Origin: Phymorhynchus buccinoides
Taxonomy: Eukaryota; Mollusca; Gastropoda; Neogastropoda; Raphitomidae
Direction of reading: 5' to 3'
DNA: 64,000 bases
Assembly (NCBI GenBank): GCA_017654935.2
Contig: CM065699.1
Span: forward strand, 15,303,321-15,367,320
The notes below the pieces were generated by a model. That model did no database searches. It worked only from the letters and a program-made list of their open reading frames with translations, and was not told the origin of the DNA. A program made the translations under genes and the position numbers. Positions 44,897 through 56,612 of this stretch are shown here, one piece after another (position 1 is the first letter of the stretch; every line of letters starts with the position of its first letter).

Positions 44897-45665
44897 AGAA
44901 AGCACTCATACAGTGCACACAAAAAAACCTTCACTGAAGAGAACCAACTTTATTTTAATTTCACTTTATTGGGAGCATTAGTTCTTATTGATGGTGTGAG
45001 GAATGTAAACACGGTTGAACAATTTGACAAGTATTCCTAGACAAAAGCTTGCACATTATCAAACAATGTTTTCTTGCTTTATTAAGACGGATGAGTTTTT
45101 GCAAGAAACACGTCAAGATTACCAGGAAAACCACTTTACAGAGATGGCAACACTCACTTTGCTCTGGTTTCCTATAAATCAAACCATCAAATCAGTGATT
45201 CATCCTTGGCGGAGGTGATGGAAGTCAGATTCTTTCAGTAAAAGACAAGTGCCTTGACTTTTCTAATGGCCGACTGAGGACTGAGTCAAGCCAAATCGTT
45301 TACACAAAATTTCCATAATACAAGCCTTTTTTCTTTCTTTTTTAGCTATTTTACAGTTTACCAAAAGGGGTTTCGCTCACAACAAAGGAAATAGCTCTTT
45401 TTTTGTTTGTTACTGCACTACAAAGAAGAAAAAGCTTTAACCACTCTTCAGTGACCTCCACCCACCCCGTCCAAAATGGCTTCTCTCTCCGGCAACTCCG
45501 CCAATGAGGAATCGCCGTTTTGACGGTTTGATTTCTAGGAAACCAGAGCAAAGTGAGTGTTCCGATCCTTGAAAAGGCTGTCTATCTGGTGATCTCGATG
45601 TGTTTCTTGCAAAAACTCATCAGTCAGGGTGCCCCTTTAAAGTGTTAGCCCCAGCGCTGTTTTAC

Positions 45666-45747
45666 CTGGAATCTCTCTCGTAGCTTGGAGGTGGACATTT
45701 TGAAGTTGATGCGGGGAAGCCAAGCTTTCAGGTTCTTCAGAGTCACC
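45666..45747 (-). CDS. PLCG: PLC gamma exon c: EF hand
   Basis: Acceptor gatgcag, donor CCAG/gtaaaa. 82 nt, one leading nucleotide completing GTG, ends in phase 0. It encodes VTLKNLKAWLPRINFKM followed by STSKLRERFQ, matching the EF-hand segment ISAKDLKNMLSQVNYRV..LRERL of vertebrate PLC gamma. Confidence 0.92.
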
Positions 45748-45789
45748 CTGCATCACAAGAGTTGAACACCATGGTCATTTGGCTATCTT

Positions 45790-46181
<392 letters not shown>

Positions 46182-46261
46182 TCTCTGAATTACTTGTAGT
46201 GGAAGGATGTTACACCGAAGAAATACACACATCCCTGATTTTCGTATTGAAATTTTTTACT

Positions 46262-46552
46262 TCTTCGATCGCTCAGTTTCCTGTCAATAATGAGCGCAGA
46301 TGTGTCATGCTGCCGTCATGCGCCTAACTAAGAAATAGTTAGGCCCAGCAAGTCCGACTTCGGCTGGAGGAAATGTTTTTGAAAGTGCTTCATGAAAAAA
46401 AGCAGGAGAATGGACCAGAAAGATAGTAGATGACAGTAAGCAAAGAGAAAAGGCAGAGTCAAAGAGAGTAACAGATTAGAGGAAATTACAAGCACTGAAC
46501 TTCCAGAAGGTGGGTGAACTACTTACACAAAAGACACCCCCCCCCCCGGTGG
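46262..46552 (-). repeat. Family R repeat
   Basis: Inverse orientation: gctcagtttcctgtcaataa ... gaacttccagaaggtgg ... cccccccggt. Same family as 29400. Confidence 0.78.
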
Positions 46553-47249
46553 GAAATTTTTCAGTTATAAGCAACATTCTGTCATTTTCAGGAAAGGGAT
46601 AGGGTTAGGATCAGCCAAGGATCATTTCCATAAAACTGGAAGAAGCAGACTTTGAGATTGAGGGTCGTAAACATGTGGGTGGTGTCTAAAATACATCTTT
46701 GCTGGCCATTTTATTTTAAGTTCACAAGCTGGCCGAGTTGGTTTTGCTAGATCATCTGTTGGTCTGTTGGTGTGATATAAGTACTTTGAAATTTAAGACA
46801 CTGTTAAACCCCTCCTTTAACTCACTGCAACACTTAACTTCCTTGTTTGTAGGGGGAGGGCATTGGGACTTATTCTTTGGCTTTGTCTATTTTTTATGCA
46901 ACTGCCCCCCCCTCCCCCCCTCCCCCCCAAAAAAGGGCAAATGTTAGACTTAAAACAAACAAACAAAAAGTATTAAAATTCATTCGATTTGCTGAATAAG
47001 TTACTTAAACTGGATTGTTGTTTGAAAATAAAACTTTTTTTTGGTATTTTTATGAATGTGTTCAGTGTTCAAATGTATCATTTCACATGCGTGTGTGTAT
47101 TTCCAACTGAATATATATGTCACAGTAAAAACTGGAATCCAGTTGGATTCGGAATCCTACTAGTACAAATCGGAATTCCGATATATAAAAATTCCAATCA
47201 AGAGAAAGGACGCTTGAGAGGCCTAGTCATCCTATCTGACCTGACCTAA

Positions 47250-47293
<44 letters not shown>

Positions 47294-47330
47294 GCGTGTG
47301 CGTGCGTGCATGTGTGTGTGTCTCTCTCTC
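47250..47330. repeat. GT microsatellite
   Basis: GT/GC repeats following the tail-like gacctgacctaacc. Confidence 0.95.
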
Positions 47331-48027
47331 TCTGTCTCTAAGAGCATGCATGCATGCATGTAAGTGTAATTGTATGTGTGCATGCATATTAGTGTGTGGA
47401 TGAGAGTGGGGGGGGGGGGGGGTGTAGTGGGAGGGGGGTTGTGCAGTAGAGTGAGAGAAAAAGAAGTTGTGAAAAAAAAGAGTGCAATACTGTAATGGGT
47501 CCAGGGTATCTTATAACTGATGGATTGCACATCCTTTCATTGATCCCGTCAGGATAACTGCAGGTTGTCATGGTTTCCTACCAACTCTTTATTTTATTTT
47601 ATTTTTTTAACTTTTTTTTGGGGGGTGGGGGGGCAAACTTGTACATTAGACCCCCCTCTCATGTTTACCACCCTCAATCTCAAAGTCTGCTTCCTTCAGT
47701 TTCATGCCACAAAAAACCAAGGCTGATCCTAACCCTAACCCTTTCCGGAAAAAGGCAAAATGTTGCTTCTCGGTGAAATGTTTCAATGCAAATATTTTTT
47801 TATATTTTTTTTTCTGTCCCATCTTCTGGGCCATGTTGCTCCCACGCCGCTCTTTCCAAATCCCAACTCGCAGCCACACCCTGGCTTGTTCAGGTCGCAG
47901 AATCTGAGACCAGCAGTCTAGCAATGCGAACATTAGAGAGGTGGGGGGGCGGGGGTGCATAAAGTACAAGATAGCCATTTTTTCCTCTCAGTAGAGATGG
48001 AAAAATGGTCCTCCATTGTCCCACATA

Positions 48028-48799
48028 CAGTGGAACCTCCCTTATAAGACCTCCCATTATAAGACTCCCTCCCATATAAGACCTACTTCTTTGAGACATT
48101 GCCCTTCTTTGTGTGTGTATGTGTCTATGTTTGTGTGCGTGTCTGTGTGTCTGTCTGCGTGCATACGTTTTGTGTGAGGGTGTTTGTGTATGTGTGTTGG
48201 TGTATGTGGTCAGTCCATGCGGCTCGGTTGCTGTGGCTTACCGAATGGGGTATGAACGAGTTGGCGTCGATAAATATGTGTGTTTATGTGTGTGTGCGCG
48301 TGTGCGTGTGTGTGTGTGTTGCTGGTTAATGCTGTTTTTGTTGTCTGTTGATGAATCATTGATTGTAAAGTGCTTTGGGCTCATCTGAGGTAAAGCGCTA
48401 TATAAATGTACAATTATTATTATTATTATTTGTAAGTATTAAAACTACCTCCCTTATAAGACCCCTCCCATATAAGACCTACTTCTTTGAGACATTGCCC
48501 TTCTTTGTAAGTATTAAAACTACCTCCCTTATCACATATCACATAAGGGTATAGGCTATAAGTCTTTTGCCCTCATTAGTGGTGATTTTTGCATCAAATA
48601 TCAATTTATTTATTTTTTTAATTTATTTGCCCATGGATTTATTTTGGCTTGAGTGTATACTAACACTTAGCTTTGTTTTTCATATACATCCAAATTGGTA
48701 GAACAAATATATTTTGATAATTCTTTGTCAATGAGACCCCTCCCTTATAAGACCTGATTTTGGATGGTTTTTGAAGGCCTTATAAGGGAGGTTCCACTG
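48028..48799. mobile_element. TA-flanked MITE P1 interrupted by a retroposed fragment
   Basis: Ends CAGTGGAACCTCCCTTATAA and TTATAAGGGAGGTTCCACTG with TA targets. Between about 48112 and 48430 it is interrupted by a GT-rich sequence ending gcgctatataaatgtac-(ATT)n, with ctttgt / tttgt at the two junctions as a probable target duplication. Confidence 0.8.
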
Positions 48800-49129
48800 T
48801 ATAACCATTTCTGTGCTTCAGCAATGGTAACGGTGAAGAGTTCACACTGGGCTTGATTAGCTGACCTGGGTTAAAATCGGAACTAGCAGATCATGTAGGC
48901 GGCTTAAGTGGACAAGCTGCTAATGCTTGCTCAATGGTCGTGAAGCTTGCTTGGTGAAAACTTCAAAACGACATTATTAATCAAGGAGGGGGAGGGAGTG
49001 GGATGGACAAGGCTGCAGGCAAGAGAGAAGAAAAGGAGAAAGATGTAGGTCAAACAGAGAGAGTGAAATCCAAATGAAATATATAGCGTTTGTCAAACTT
49101 TGATGTTGCAGTTATTTTCCATGATGTAA

Positions 49130-49258
49130 TTCTCATTCTCTCTCTCTTTCTCTCTCCCTCCCTCTCCCTCTCTCTTTCTCTCTCCCTCCCTCCCTCTCCC
49201 TCTCTCTCTCCCTCCCTCCCTCTCTCTCTCTCTGTCTCCCTCTCTCTCTCTCTCTTTA
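49130..49258. repeat. CT microsatellite
   Basis: CT/CCCT repeats of about 130 bp. Confidence 0.96.
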
Positions 49259-50214
49259 AGATATTTATGTGTTCAAATGCACTTCTTGTAGTGATTATTT
49301 TTCTTCTTTTCATTTTTTTTCCCCCCCACGTTTCTAGCAATTGTTTTTCTTTTATCCAAAGACAGATTGTAAGAATAGGCATTGCCTAATATCTTTATCC
49401 TTGTTAAATAAAGCTTTTCAGTGTTCAGTGTTCTCTTTCCCTCTCTCTGATTATTTTAAATGTCACTATCTTCTCCCCTTTAATCCTTTTTCTTGATCCA
49501 ACCATTCTGCTTCTTTTTATCACTGAACAACAACAACACACACACACTCATCCAGGGAGATCAAAAGTCTAATCCATAGATCGTTTCAATTCTTTTCTTT
49601 TTTTTAATTTGCAATAATGTTAAATGTATGTGTGGTGAATCGATAAGTGTCAGACAACTGTCCAAGAGCAAGAGAGCGTTTTAAGAATTCGGGCATTGAC
49701 TGTTAGTGTTTTGCTGATGGATCAACTCCATTGTCTCTATCCTATATTCTAAATAATTATTCTGTTCTTGATTCAGTTTGTAAATGTTTATTTTTATTAA
49801 GTAGTTAAATTAGTATTTATCTTTAACATTGTTCAGTTATAGTTCTTCATTGTAAGTTTAATTTTTTTCAAGGGGGGTGGGGGGGGGGGGATGTGCAGGG
49901 TCATGATTTTCATCACTAACTTAAGCTGGAGACAGACTATGTGACTGCCTCATATGACTCGATCAGGTTGTGACATAGACTAAATTTTGTTTCCTGCACA
50001 AAAGAGGTCACAAGCCATCTGACTTGATCAAACTCGATAAGTGAAAATTAAAACCCGCCCTATTCAGCCCTGTCACCTGACTGGGCCCGACTGAGTCAGA
50101 CTGATCGAGAAGGAAGGTATGCAAATGAGGTGAAACGTCACGACCTGATCGAGTCACATAGTCTGTCGCCAGCTTTAATGCTTACTCTGTTACTAACACA
50201 CAATCACTACAGAC

Positions 50215-50549
50215 ACACCCGGTACCCACTATCACTTACTACACCTTCGGTGCTGGCCTTATCCATAATGTAGAACTCTTTCTCTCTCCATCTCTCTCTC
50301 TCTGACTCACACTTCAGTGCTGGCATTCTCCATAATGTAGAACTCTCTCTCTCCATCTCTCTCTCTGACTCACACTTCAGTGCTGGCATTCTCCATAATG
50401 TAGAACTCTCTCTCTCTCCATCTCTCTCTCTCTCTCTGACTCACACTTCAGTGCTGGCATTCTCCATAATGTAGAACTCTTTCTCTCTCCATCTCTCTCT
50501 CTCTCTCTCTGACTCACACTTCAGTGCTGGCATTCTCCATAATGTAGAA

Positions 50550-50582
<33 letters not shown>

Positions 50583-52004
50583 TCTGACTCACACTTCAGT
50601 GCTGGCATTCTCCATAATGTAGAACTCTCTCTCTCTCCATCTCTCTCTCTCTCTGACTCACACTTCAGTGCTGGCATTCTCCATAATGTAGAACTCTCTC
50701 TCTCTCCATCTCTCTCTTCTCTCTCTGACTCGCACTTCAGTGCTGGCATTCTCCATAATGTAGAACTCTCTCTCTCTCCATCTCTCTCTCTCTCTCTGAC
50801 TCACACTTCAGTGCTGGCATTCTCCATAATGTAGAACTCTCTCTCTCTCAGTCTCTGACTCACACTTCAGTGCTGGCATTCTCCATAATGTAGAACTCTC
50901 TCTCTCTCCTCTCATCTCTCTCTCTGACTCACACTTCAGTGCTGGCATTCTCCATAATGTAGAACTCTCTCTCTCTCCATCTCTCTCTCTCTCTCAGTCT
51001 CTGACTCACACTTCAGTGCTGGCATTCTCCATAATGTAGAACTCTCTCTCTCTCCATCTCTCTCTCTCAGTCTCTGACTCACACTTCAGTGCTGGCATTC
51101 TCCATAATGTAGAACTCTTTCTCTCTCCATCTCTCTCTCTCTCTCTGACTCACACTTCAGTGCTGGCATTCTCCATAATGTAGAACGCTCTCTCTCTCTC
51201 CATCTCTCTCTCTCTCTCTCCATCTCTCTCTCTCTCTCTGACTCACACTTCAGTGCTGGCATTCTCCATAATGTAGAACTCTTTCTCTCTCCATCTCTCT
51301 CTCTCTCTCTCTCTGACTCACACTTCAGTGCTGGCATTCTCCATAATGTAGAACGCTCTCCCCATATCTCAGCCTCTCCCTCTCTCTGTCTCTGACACAC
51401 ATCAGTTCCGGCATTCTCCATCTCTCTGTCACTCTCTGTCTGTCTCTGTATATGTCTCTCTGTCACTAACTCACGCTTCAGTGTTGGCCTTCTCCATAAT
51501 GTAGAACTCTCTCTCTCCATCTCTCTTTGTCTGTCTCTCTCCATCTCTCTGTTTGTCTCTCTCTCTGTCTCTCTAACTCACACTTCAGTGTAGGCCTTCT
51601 CCATAATGTAGAACTCTCTCTCCCCATCTCTCTTTGTCTCAGGTCTCTCTGTCTGTCTCTCTGTCTATGTCTCTCTCCCTCTCTCTCTCTCTCCGACTCA
51701 TACTTCAGTGCCGGCCTTCTCCATAATGTAGAACTCTCTCTCCATCTCTCTTTCTCTCTGCCTGTCTCTCTCTCTCTCTCTCTCTCTCTGACTCACACTT
51801 CAGTGCCTTCTCCAGAATGAAGAACTCTCCATCTCTCTGTCTCTTTTTGTCTGTCTCTCTATGTCTCTCTCTCCCTCTCTGACTCACACTTCGGTGCTGG
51901 ACTTCTCCATAATGTAGAACTCTCTCTCCATCTCTCTTTGTCTGTCTCTCTGTCTATGTCTCTCTCTCCCTCTCTCTATGTCTCTCTGTCTCTCTCTGAC
52001 TCAC
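50215..52004 (-). repeat. About 20 tandem copies of exon b 3' end plus donor, with CT microsatellites
   Basis: The core gagttctacattatgg-agaatgccag (minus strand; exon b end encoding EFYIMEKAG) with donor GAAGT/gtgagt is repeated roughly every 60-120 bp over 1.8 kb. A GA/CT tract of variable length separates copies. The true exon end is at 52005; copies farther away diverge in the repeat and microsatellite length. Confidence 0.95.
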
Positions 52005-52146
52005 ACTTCGGTGCCGGCCTTCTCCATGATGTAGAACTCTCGTCGGAGCCACCTCTCCAGCAGGAGCTGGTAGCTGGCCGCCTTGGTTTCCTGGACCAGG
52101 TAGTCCAGGCCTTTCTTCCACATGGAGTACTCTTCACGGTTGTTGG
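52005..52146 (-). CDS. PLCG: PLC gamma exon b: end of PH, entry to EF hands
   Basis: Acceptor ccaccag, donor GAAGT/gtgagt. Frame continues from the previous exon (phase 1 in, phase 2 out). It encodes NNREEYSMWKKGLDYLV, the final PH helix, then LLLERWLRREFYIMEKAG, the first EF-hand helix (vertebrate IERWLRKQFYSVDRN). The last codons and the donor are the parent of the roughly 20-copy array that fills 50.2-52.0 kb. Confidence 0.95.
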
Positions 52147-52472
52147 CTGGTGGCAGATAACACAACATTCGCGATGGCTTAGAGTCAAAACAGACTATCT
52201 TTAGATAGTCCATTGACTTCTTATTGATGTTATTGCAAAAACTAAGAACTTGTATTAAAAAAGACTGCAAATAATGTAAAATGGGGATTATGCTTCTTAT
52301 ATTTCTGCAGTCTCTTTTTGAAACAAGTTATTAGTTTTCAGAATATGTTCAATAATACGTCAATGGACTATCTAAAGATCGTCTGTTTTGACTCCAAGCC
52401 ATCAAATTTGGTTACTAAGGTCAAAATGAATTCATCAATGGAATTCTTCAATGAAAAAGTGATTTAGTATTA

Positions 52473-52648
52473 CAGTGGAACCTCCCTTATAAGACCTCCC
52501 ATTATAAGACTCCCTCCCATATAAGACCTACTTCTCTGAAACATTGCCCTTCTTTGTCAGTATTAAAATTACCTCCCTTATAAGACCCCTCACTTATAAG
52601 ACCTCATTTGGGATGATTTTTGAAGGTCTTATAAGGGAGGTTCCACTG
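52473..52648. mobile_element. TA-flanked MITE, family P1
   Basis: CAGTGGAACCTCCCTTATAA ... TTATAAGGGAGGTTCCACTG flanked by TA. The cleanest copy of the family. Confidence 0.88.
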
Positions 52649-52659
52649 TATCAATTGGT

Positions 52660-52928
52660 ATTTCATTTGGTATTTAGTACTTGGTACTTTATAGTCACAG
52701 AGGCATCTCTGAGAAATTTGGGTTGCTCCCACCGGGAGAGAACGTTGCAGCCAGAGGCTTTTTTTTCTTTTTTGCATGAGATTTCTGTGTGACTGACAAG
52801 GAAGGAAAGGGGGGGGGGGGGGGTAAATTTTGACCAAATGACAACTTTTTCGTTGCCATCGGGTTTAACATGTGCTAAGTGCATGGGCGCATGGGACCTC
52901 AGTTTATCATCTCATCCGAAAGACTCCA
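52660..52928 (-). mobile_element. SINE family A, inverted, 5'-truncated
   Basis: Inverse of 560-840: tagtcacagaggcatctctg, gggttgctcccaccgg, tcatctcatccgaaagac. The tRNA head is lost. Confidence 0.78.
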
Positions 52929-53389
52929 CAATTTGCTTACATACCATATTTTAGTTCTTACGGACAATAAGGCGATACTTTTTTTTCCTAGACTGAGACC
53001 TCTGCACCTTATAATATGACTAATAATATTGCAAGAAACTATAATAACAAAATGTTGTGTAATATTTGGGGCCCTGGTGCACCATATAATCAGGTGCACT
53101 TTATACTATAATCCGTAAAATACAGTACATCATACTACATGTCTCTCTAAACTTGGTTGTGTTGCTTGTAGTGTGATGGGTATATAATGAATTAGCTTAG
53201 ACTCCTCCTTTTTGGGGGAGGGCTTGTTCCTCTATACCTGTCACCAACATTGAGCTAGGCGGATAGGTTCCGTAGGCGACAATGTCAATTATAGGGGAGA
53301 TAAAAGGAGATAAGCGTAAAAATTGATTTAAATTTTCACTAGAACTAGAAGTAGAAACGAGTAGAAAGTGGTGTGCAACGTTATTCTTC

Positions 53390-53690
53390 TTAGATCACTC
53401 AGTTTCCTGTCAATTATGAGCGCAGATGCATCATGCTGCCGTTATGCACCTAACTAAGAAATAGTTAGGCCCAGCAAGTCCGACTTTGGCTGAAGGAAAT
53501 CTTTTTTGAAAGTATTTCTTGAAAAAAGGGGTAGGAGAATGGACCGGTAAGGCAGAAAGATAGTAGATGACAGTAAGCAAAAGGAAACGGCAGAGTCAAA
53601 GAGAGTGACAGATAAGAGGAAGTTACAAGCACAGAACTTCCAGAAGGTGGGGGAACTATTTATACAAAAGACCCCCCGGTATCCCCATGG
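53390..53690 (-). repeat. Family R repeat
   Basis: ctcagtttcctgtcaattat ... ggtaaggcagaaagatag ... ccccccggtatccccatggg. Confidence 0.8.
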
Positions 53691-54539
53691 GGTAAGTGTG
53701 CAACATTATTATTCAATTTCTAATTAATGGACTTTGTCACAATTTCGTTAGTACCACTTCTTATGGTACGGTGCTCTGCAGTTATTGATAGGATTATTTA
53801 CTTCTGTTCATTGTAACAACCACTCACTGTATTCATCTTATCTGCATGGGTGCAACTACACAAAATTAAAAAACCTGAAAGGCCGGGGTCCGGGGGTAGT
53901 GTCCCCCTGCAGCTGAAGCAATCATTGATTTACGAAGCCACAGTATTTTGGTTTGCTTTTTCCACAATTTATACAAATGCTTATTTTAAAGTGTTTGAAA
54001 AATACAACAGACACACAAAGATATTGTTTGACAAATTTTTAAAAAAGGAACTTCCTTTTCTGGTAAAATTCAAAACAGGAAATCCATGCATACCTGGAAA
54101 AGTTACCCCCATGTATCTGTTGGCTCTCAGGAAAGCTGTCTGTGTCTATATTTGGACGTTCTATATTTAGATGCTCTGTAAGAGTTCTTTGCCTTGTCCT
54201 TTGCATTATTATCTCTTTGATAAATCTATAAGTTATCAAGTCAACTGCAGCAGATCAATGACGCAAAAAAAGGGAGAGAACCAGCCAAAAACTGTCCTGC
54301 ATTCAGTTTGCAATGGTGTACCATGTATCTAAAAATATAATTTAAGATAATTCATGGTATATCTTCTTCTTCAGCGTCCCAGGCCATATGGCCATAATGA
54401 GTAAGGTACGTATGTGTCCGGTGTTCATTTTTCACTGGTCTGAGTCTCCCTGCTGCTTAGTGCTTACAGCAGACATATTCCGATTTCAGAGGAGTTCAAA
54501 GTAGAAAAATGATTTGGAAGATTTTGTTTAAAGGCAGGA

Positions 54540-55140
54540 GAATGGGCCAGTAGGTCAGAAAGATAGATGATAGAAAGCAAAGGAAAAGGCAGAGTCAAAG
54601 AGTGGCAGATTAGAGGAAGTTACAAGCACAGAACTTCCAGAAGGTGGGATAACTATTTTTACAAAAGGCACACACACACACACACACACACACGGTATCC
54701 CCACGGGGAGAGACTCATGGAGGGGGCGGGGGCGTCCAGCTCCCCATATGGAGGCACAAGGCATCCACCCACTGCCCCAATTCATGGTATATGTTCCTCT
54801 TCAAACATTGATTTCTTTCTCTTCTTCAATCACTCAAGACAGTTTCCTGTCAATTATGAGCGCAGATGCATCATGCTGCCGTTATGTGCCTAAGTAAGAA
54901 ATAATTAGGCCCAGCACGTCCGACTTCGGCTGGAGGAAATCTTTTTGAAAGTGTTTCTTGAAAAAAGGCTGGAGAATGGACTGGTAAGGAAGAAAGATAG
55001 TAGATCATAACAGTAACCTGAGTAAGCAAAGGGAAAAGGCAGAGTCAAAGAGAGTGACAGATTAAAGGAAGCTACAAGCACAGAACTTCCAGAAGGTGGG
55101 GGAACTATATACAAAAGAACCCCCGGTATCCCCACGGGGG
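54540..55140 (-). repeat. Two family R repeats in tandem
   Basis: A truncated copy (54540-54710) ends with an AC run and cggtatccccacgggg. A fuller copy (54831-55140) ends just before the donor of exon a. Confidence 0.8.
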
Positions 55141-55164
55141 GAAACATTGAATTAAAACACTTAC

Positions 55165-55314
55165 CAACAACCGATAATGTTTTCAGCTTAAAATCGCTGC
55201 CATAAAAGATGATAAAACTGATCCTGGCGTCTGCTTTTTTGCCGTCTTCGGGCCATTTGTCAAAATCCCGCGAGTTCTTGCCTGGACGCACCTCCTTCAC
55301 TTCACGCAGGCAGG
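55165..55314 (-). CDS. PLCG: PLC gamma exon a: N-terminal PH domain, second half
   Basis: Acceptor tttcag, donor TTG/gtaagtg. The exon starts with the last 2 nt of a codon and ends with 1 nt of the next. It encodes REVKEVRPGKNSRDFDKW and then FIIFYGSDFKLKTLSVV, the PH strands that in vertebrate PLCG1 read EIKEIRPGKTSRDFD and ILYGMEFRLKTL. This is the most 5' exon I can identify; the preceding exon should carry the start codon and first PH strands. Confidence 0.93.
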
Positions 55315-55357
55315 CTGAAAGGCAACAGAAAAGACATCAATTATCAATCATGAAGGC

Positions 55358-55752
55358 AGAAAGGTGGCAGAGTGGCTAAGACCTTCGCCTGCCAAATGTA
55401 ATGCGTGACTGCATCGTGAGTGACCCGGGTTCGAATCCCGGCCTCGCCCTTTCTTCCTAGTTTGACAGGAATGTCCAGTCCTTCGGATGGGGACTTAAAG
55501 CTAGTCTGACCTGTGCGCTTTACGCACATCTAAGAGCAGAGAGAAATCCTGCTGCCTGGTATGGCCAAATTGATAGCTAGGTTTACCAAGTGTGCCCATA
55601 CCCCATCCTCACCCTGTGCCCCCCCCCAAAAAAAAATATTTTGGGGTAAGTGCTGCACTTGGGGCGATGCGTTCTCCGGGGGAGAGCAGCCCGAATTTCA
55701 CAGAGATAAGTCTCTGTGACTAGAATATACCAAATACCAATACCAAATATTA
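55358..55752 (+). mobile_element. tRNA-derived SINE, family B, full length
   Basis: The head carries A-box GGCAGAGTGGCTAAG and B-box GGGTTCGAATCCCGG, like a tRNA-Leu/Ser. The body includes gtccagtccttcggatgg, ctggtatggccaaattg and gagagcagcccgaattt. The tail is (TACCAAA)n at 55728-55752. Its 3' end resembles SINE A, so both may use the same LINE partner. Confidence 0.85.
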
Positions 55753-56264
55753 ACAGGTCCACAATCTTAACAAGCTAATCAGCGCCAGTTTCTTTCAGGA
55801 GAAAAAAAAATGTAAATAACTGGACAAGACTCAATTGCATCGTTTACAAATGTGGATCTCTGGAACTCCAAGCGCAGATGAGCTGAGTTATAAATATTCC
55901 AGTAACAATTAGGTCTTTAACTCAAATGGATGTTATCATTGGTTGACATTAGCCTGAAGGCTGGAGCAATACAATTTATAACGATTTTCTACAAAATAGA
56001 AAATCATGGCACAGTTTGTTTATGAAAGACGATAATAAAAGTCAAACCAGAAGGTATTTGATCTTTATGCTGAAGCGAAGGGGATTGTTTGGTCTTTGGA
56101 GATCGTCCTTAATGCCAGCTATCCTAAAGTCCTTTTCGATGAGAAAGTGGGGCAGTCCCCTGGGCAGTTTCTCCACTTAATACAAATTCTAGCTAAGTAC
56201 CCCACCCACCCCCTTCACCCTGAATTGAAGCCCCCTCCTCTGCTACCTGGAAGTCATGGTTGGA

Positions 56265-56401
56265 TACACACACACACAGGTCTACACACACACACACCTA
56301 CGCACACACCTACACACACACACACACACACAAACACACACACGCAAAGTTCTTTTACAAGGAGGTGAAGAGTAGTTTTAAATCAAACATTTATTTTAAG
56401 A

Positions 56402-56432
<31 letters not shown>

Positions 56433-56476
56433 TGTGCGTGCGAGTGCGTGCGTGTGTGTGTGTGTGTTGTGTTGTG

Positions 56477-56536
<60 letters not shown>

Positions 56537-56578
56537 GCGTGCGAGTGCGTGCGTGTGTGTTGTGTTGTGTTGTGTTGT

Positions 56579-56611
<33 letters not shown>

Positions 56612-56612
56612 C
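56265..56612. repeat. AC then GT microsatellites
   Basis: AC-rich 56266-56345 and GT-rich 56402-56610, with duplicated GCGTGTGCGTGCGAGTGCG blocks inside the GT tract. Confidence 0.95.

Noticed and set aside
55371..55445. Possible functional tRNA gene
   Set aside because: The A and B boxes are present, but the sequence continues as a SINE body with a TACCAAA tail, so it is a tRNA-derived retroposon.
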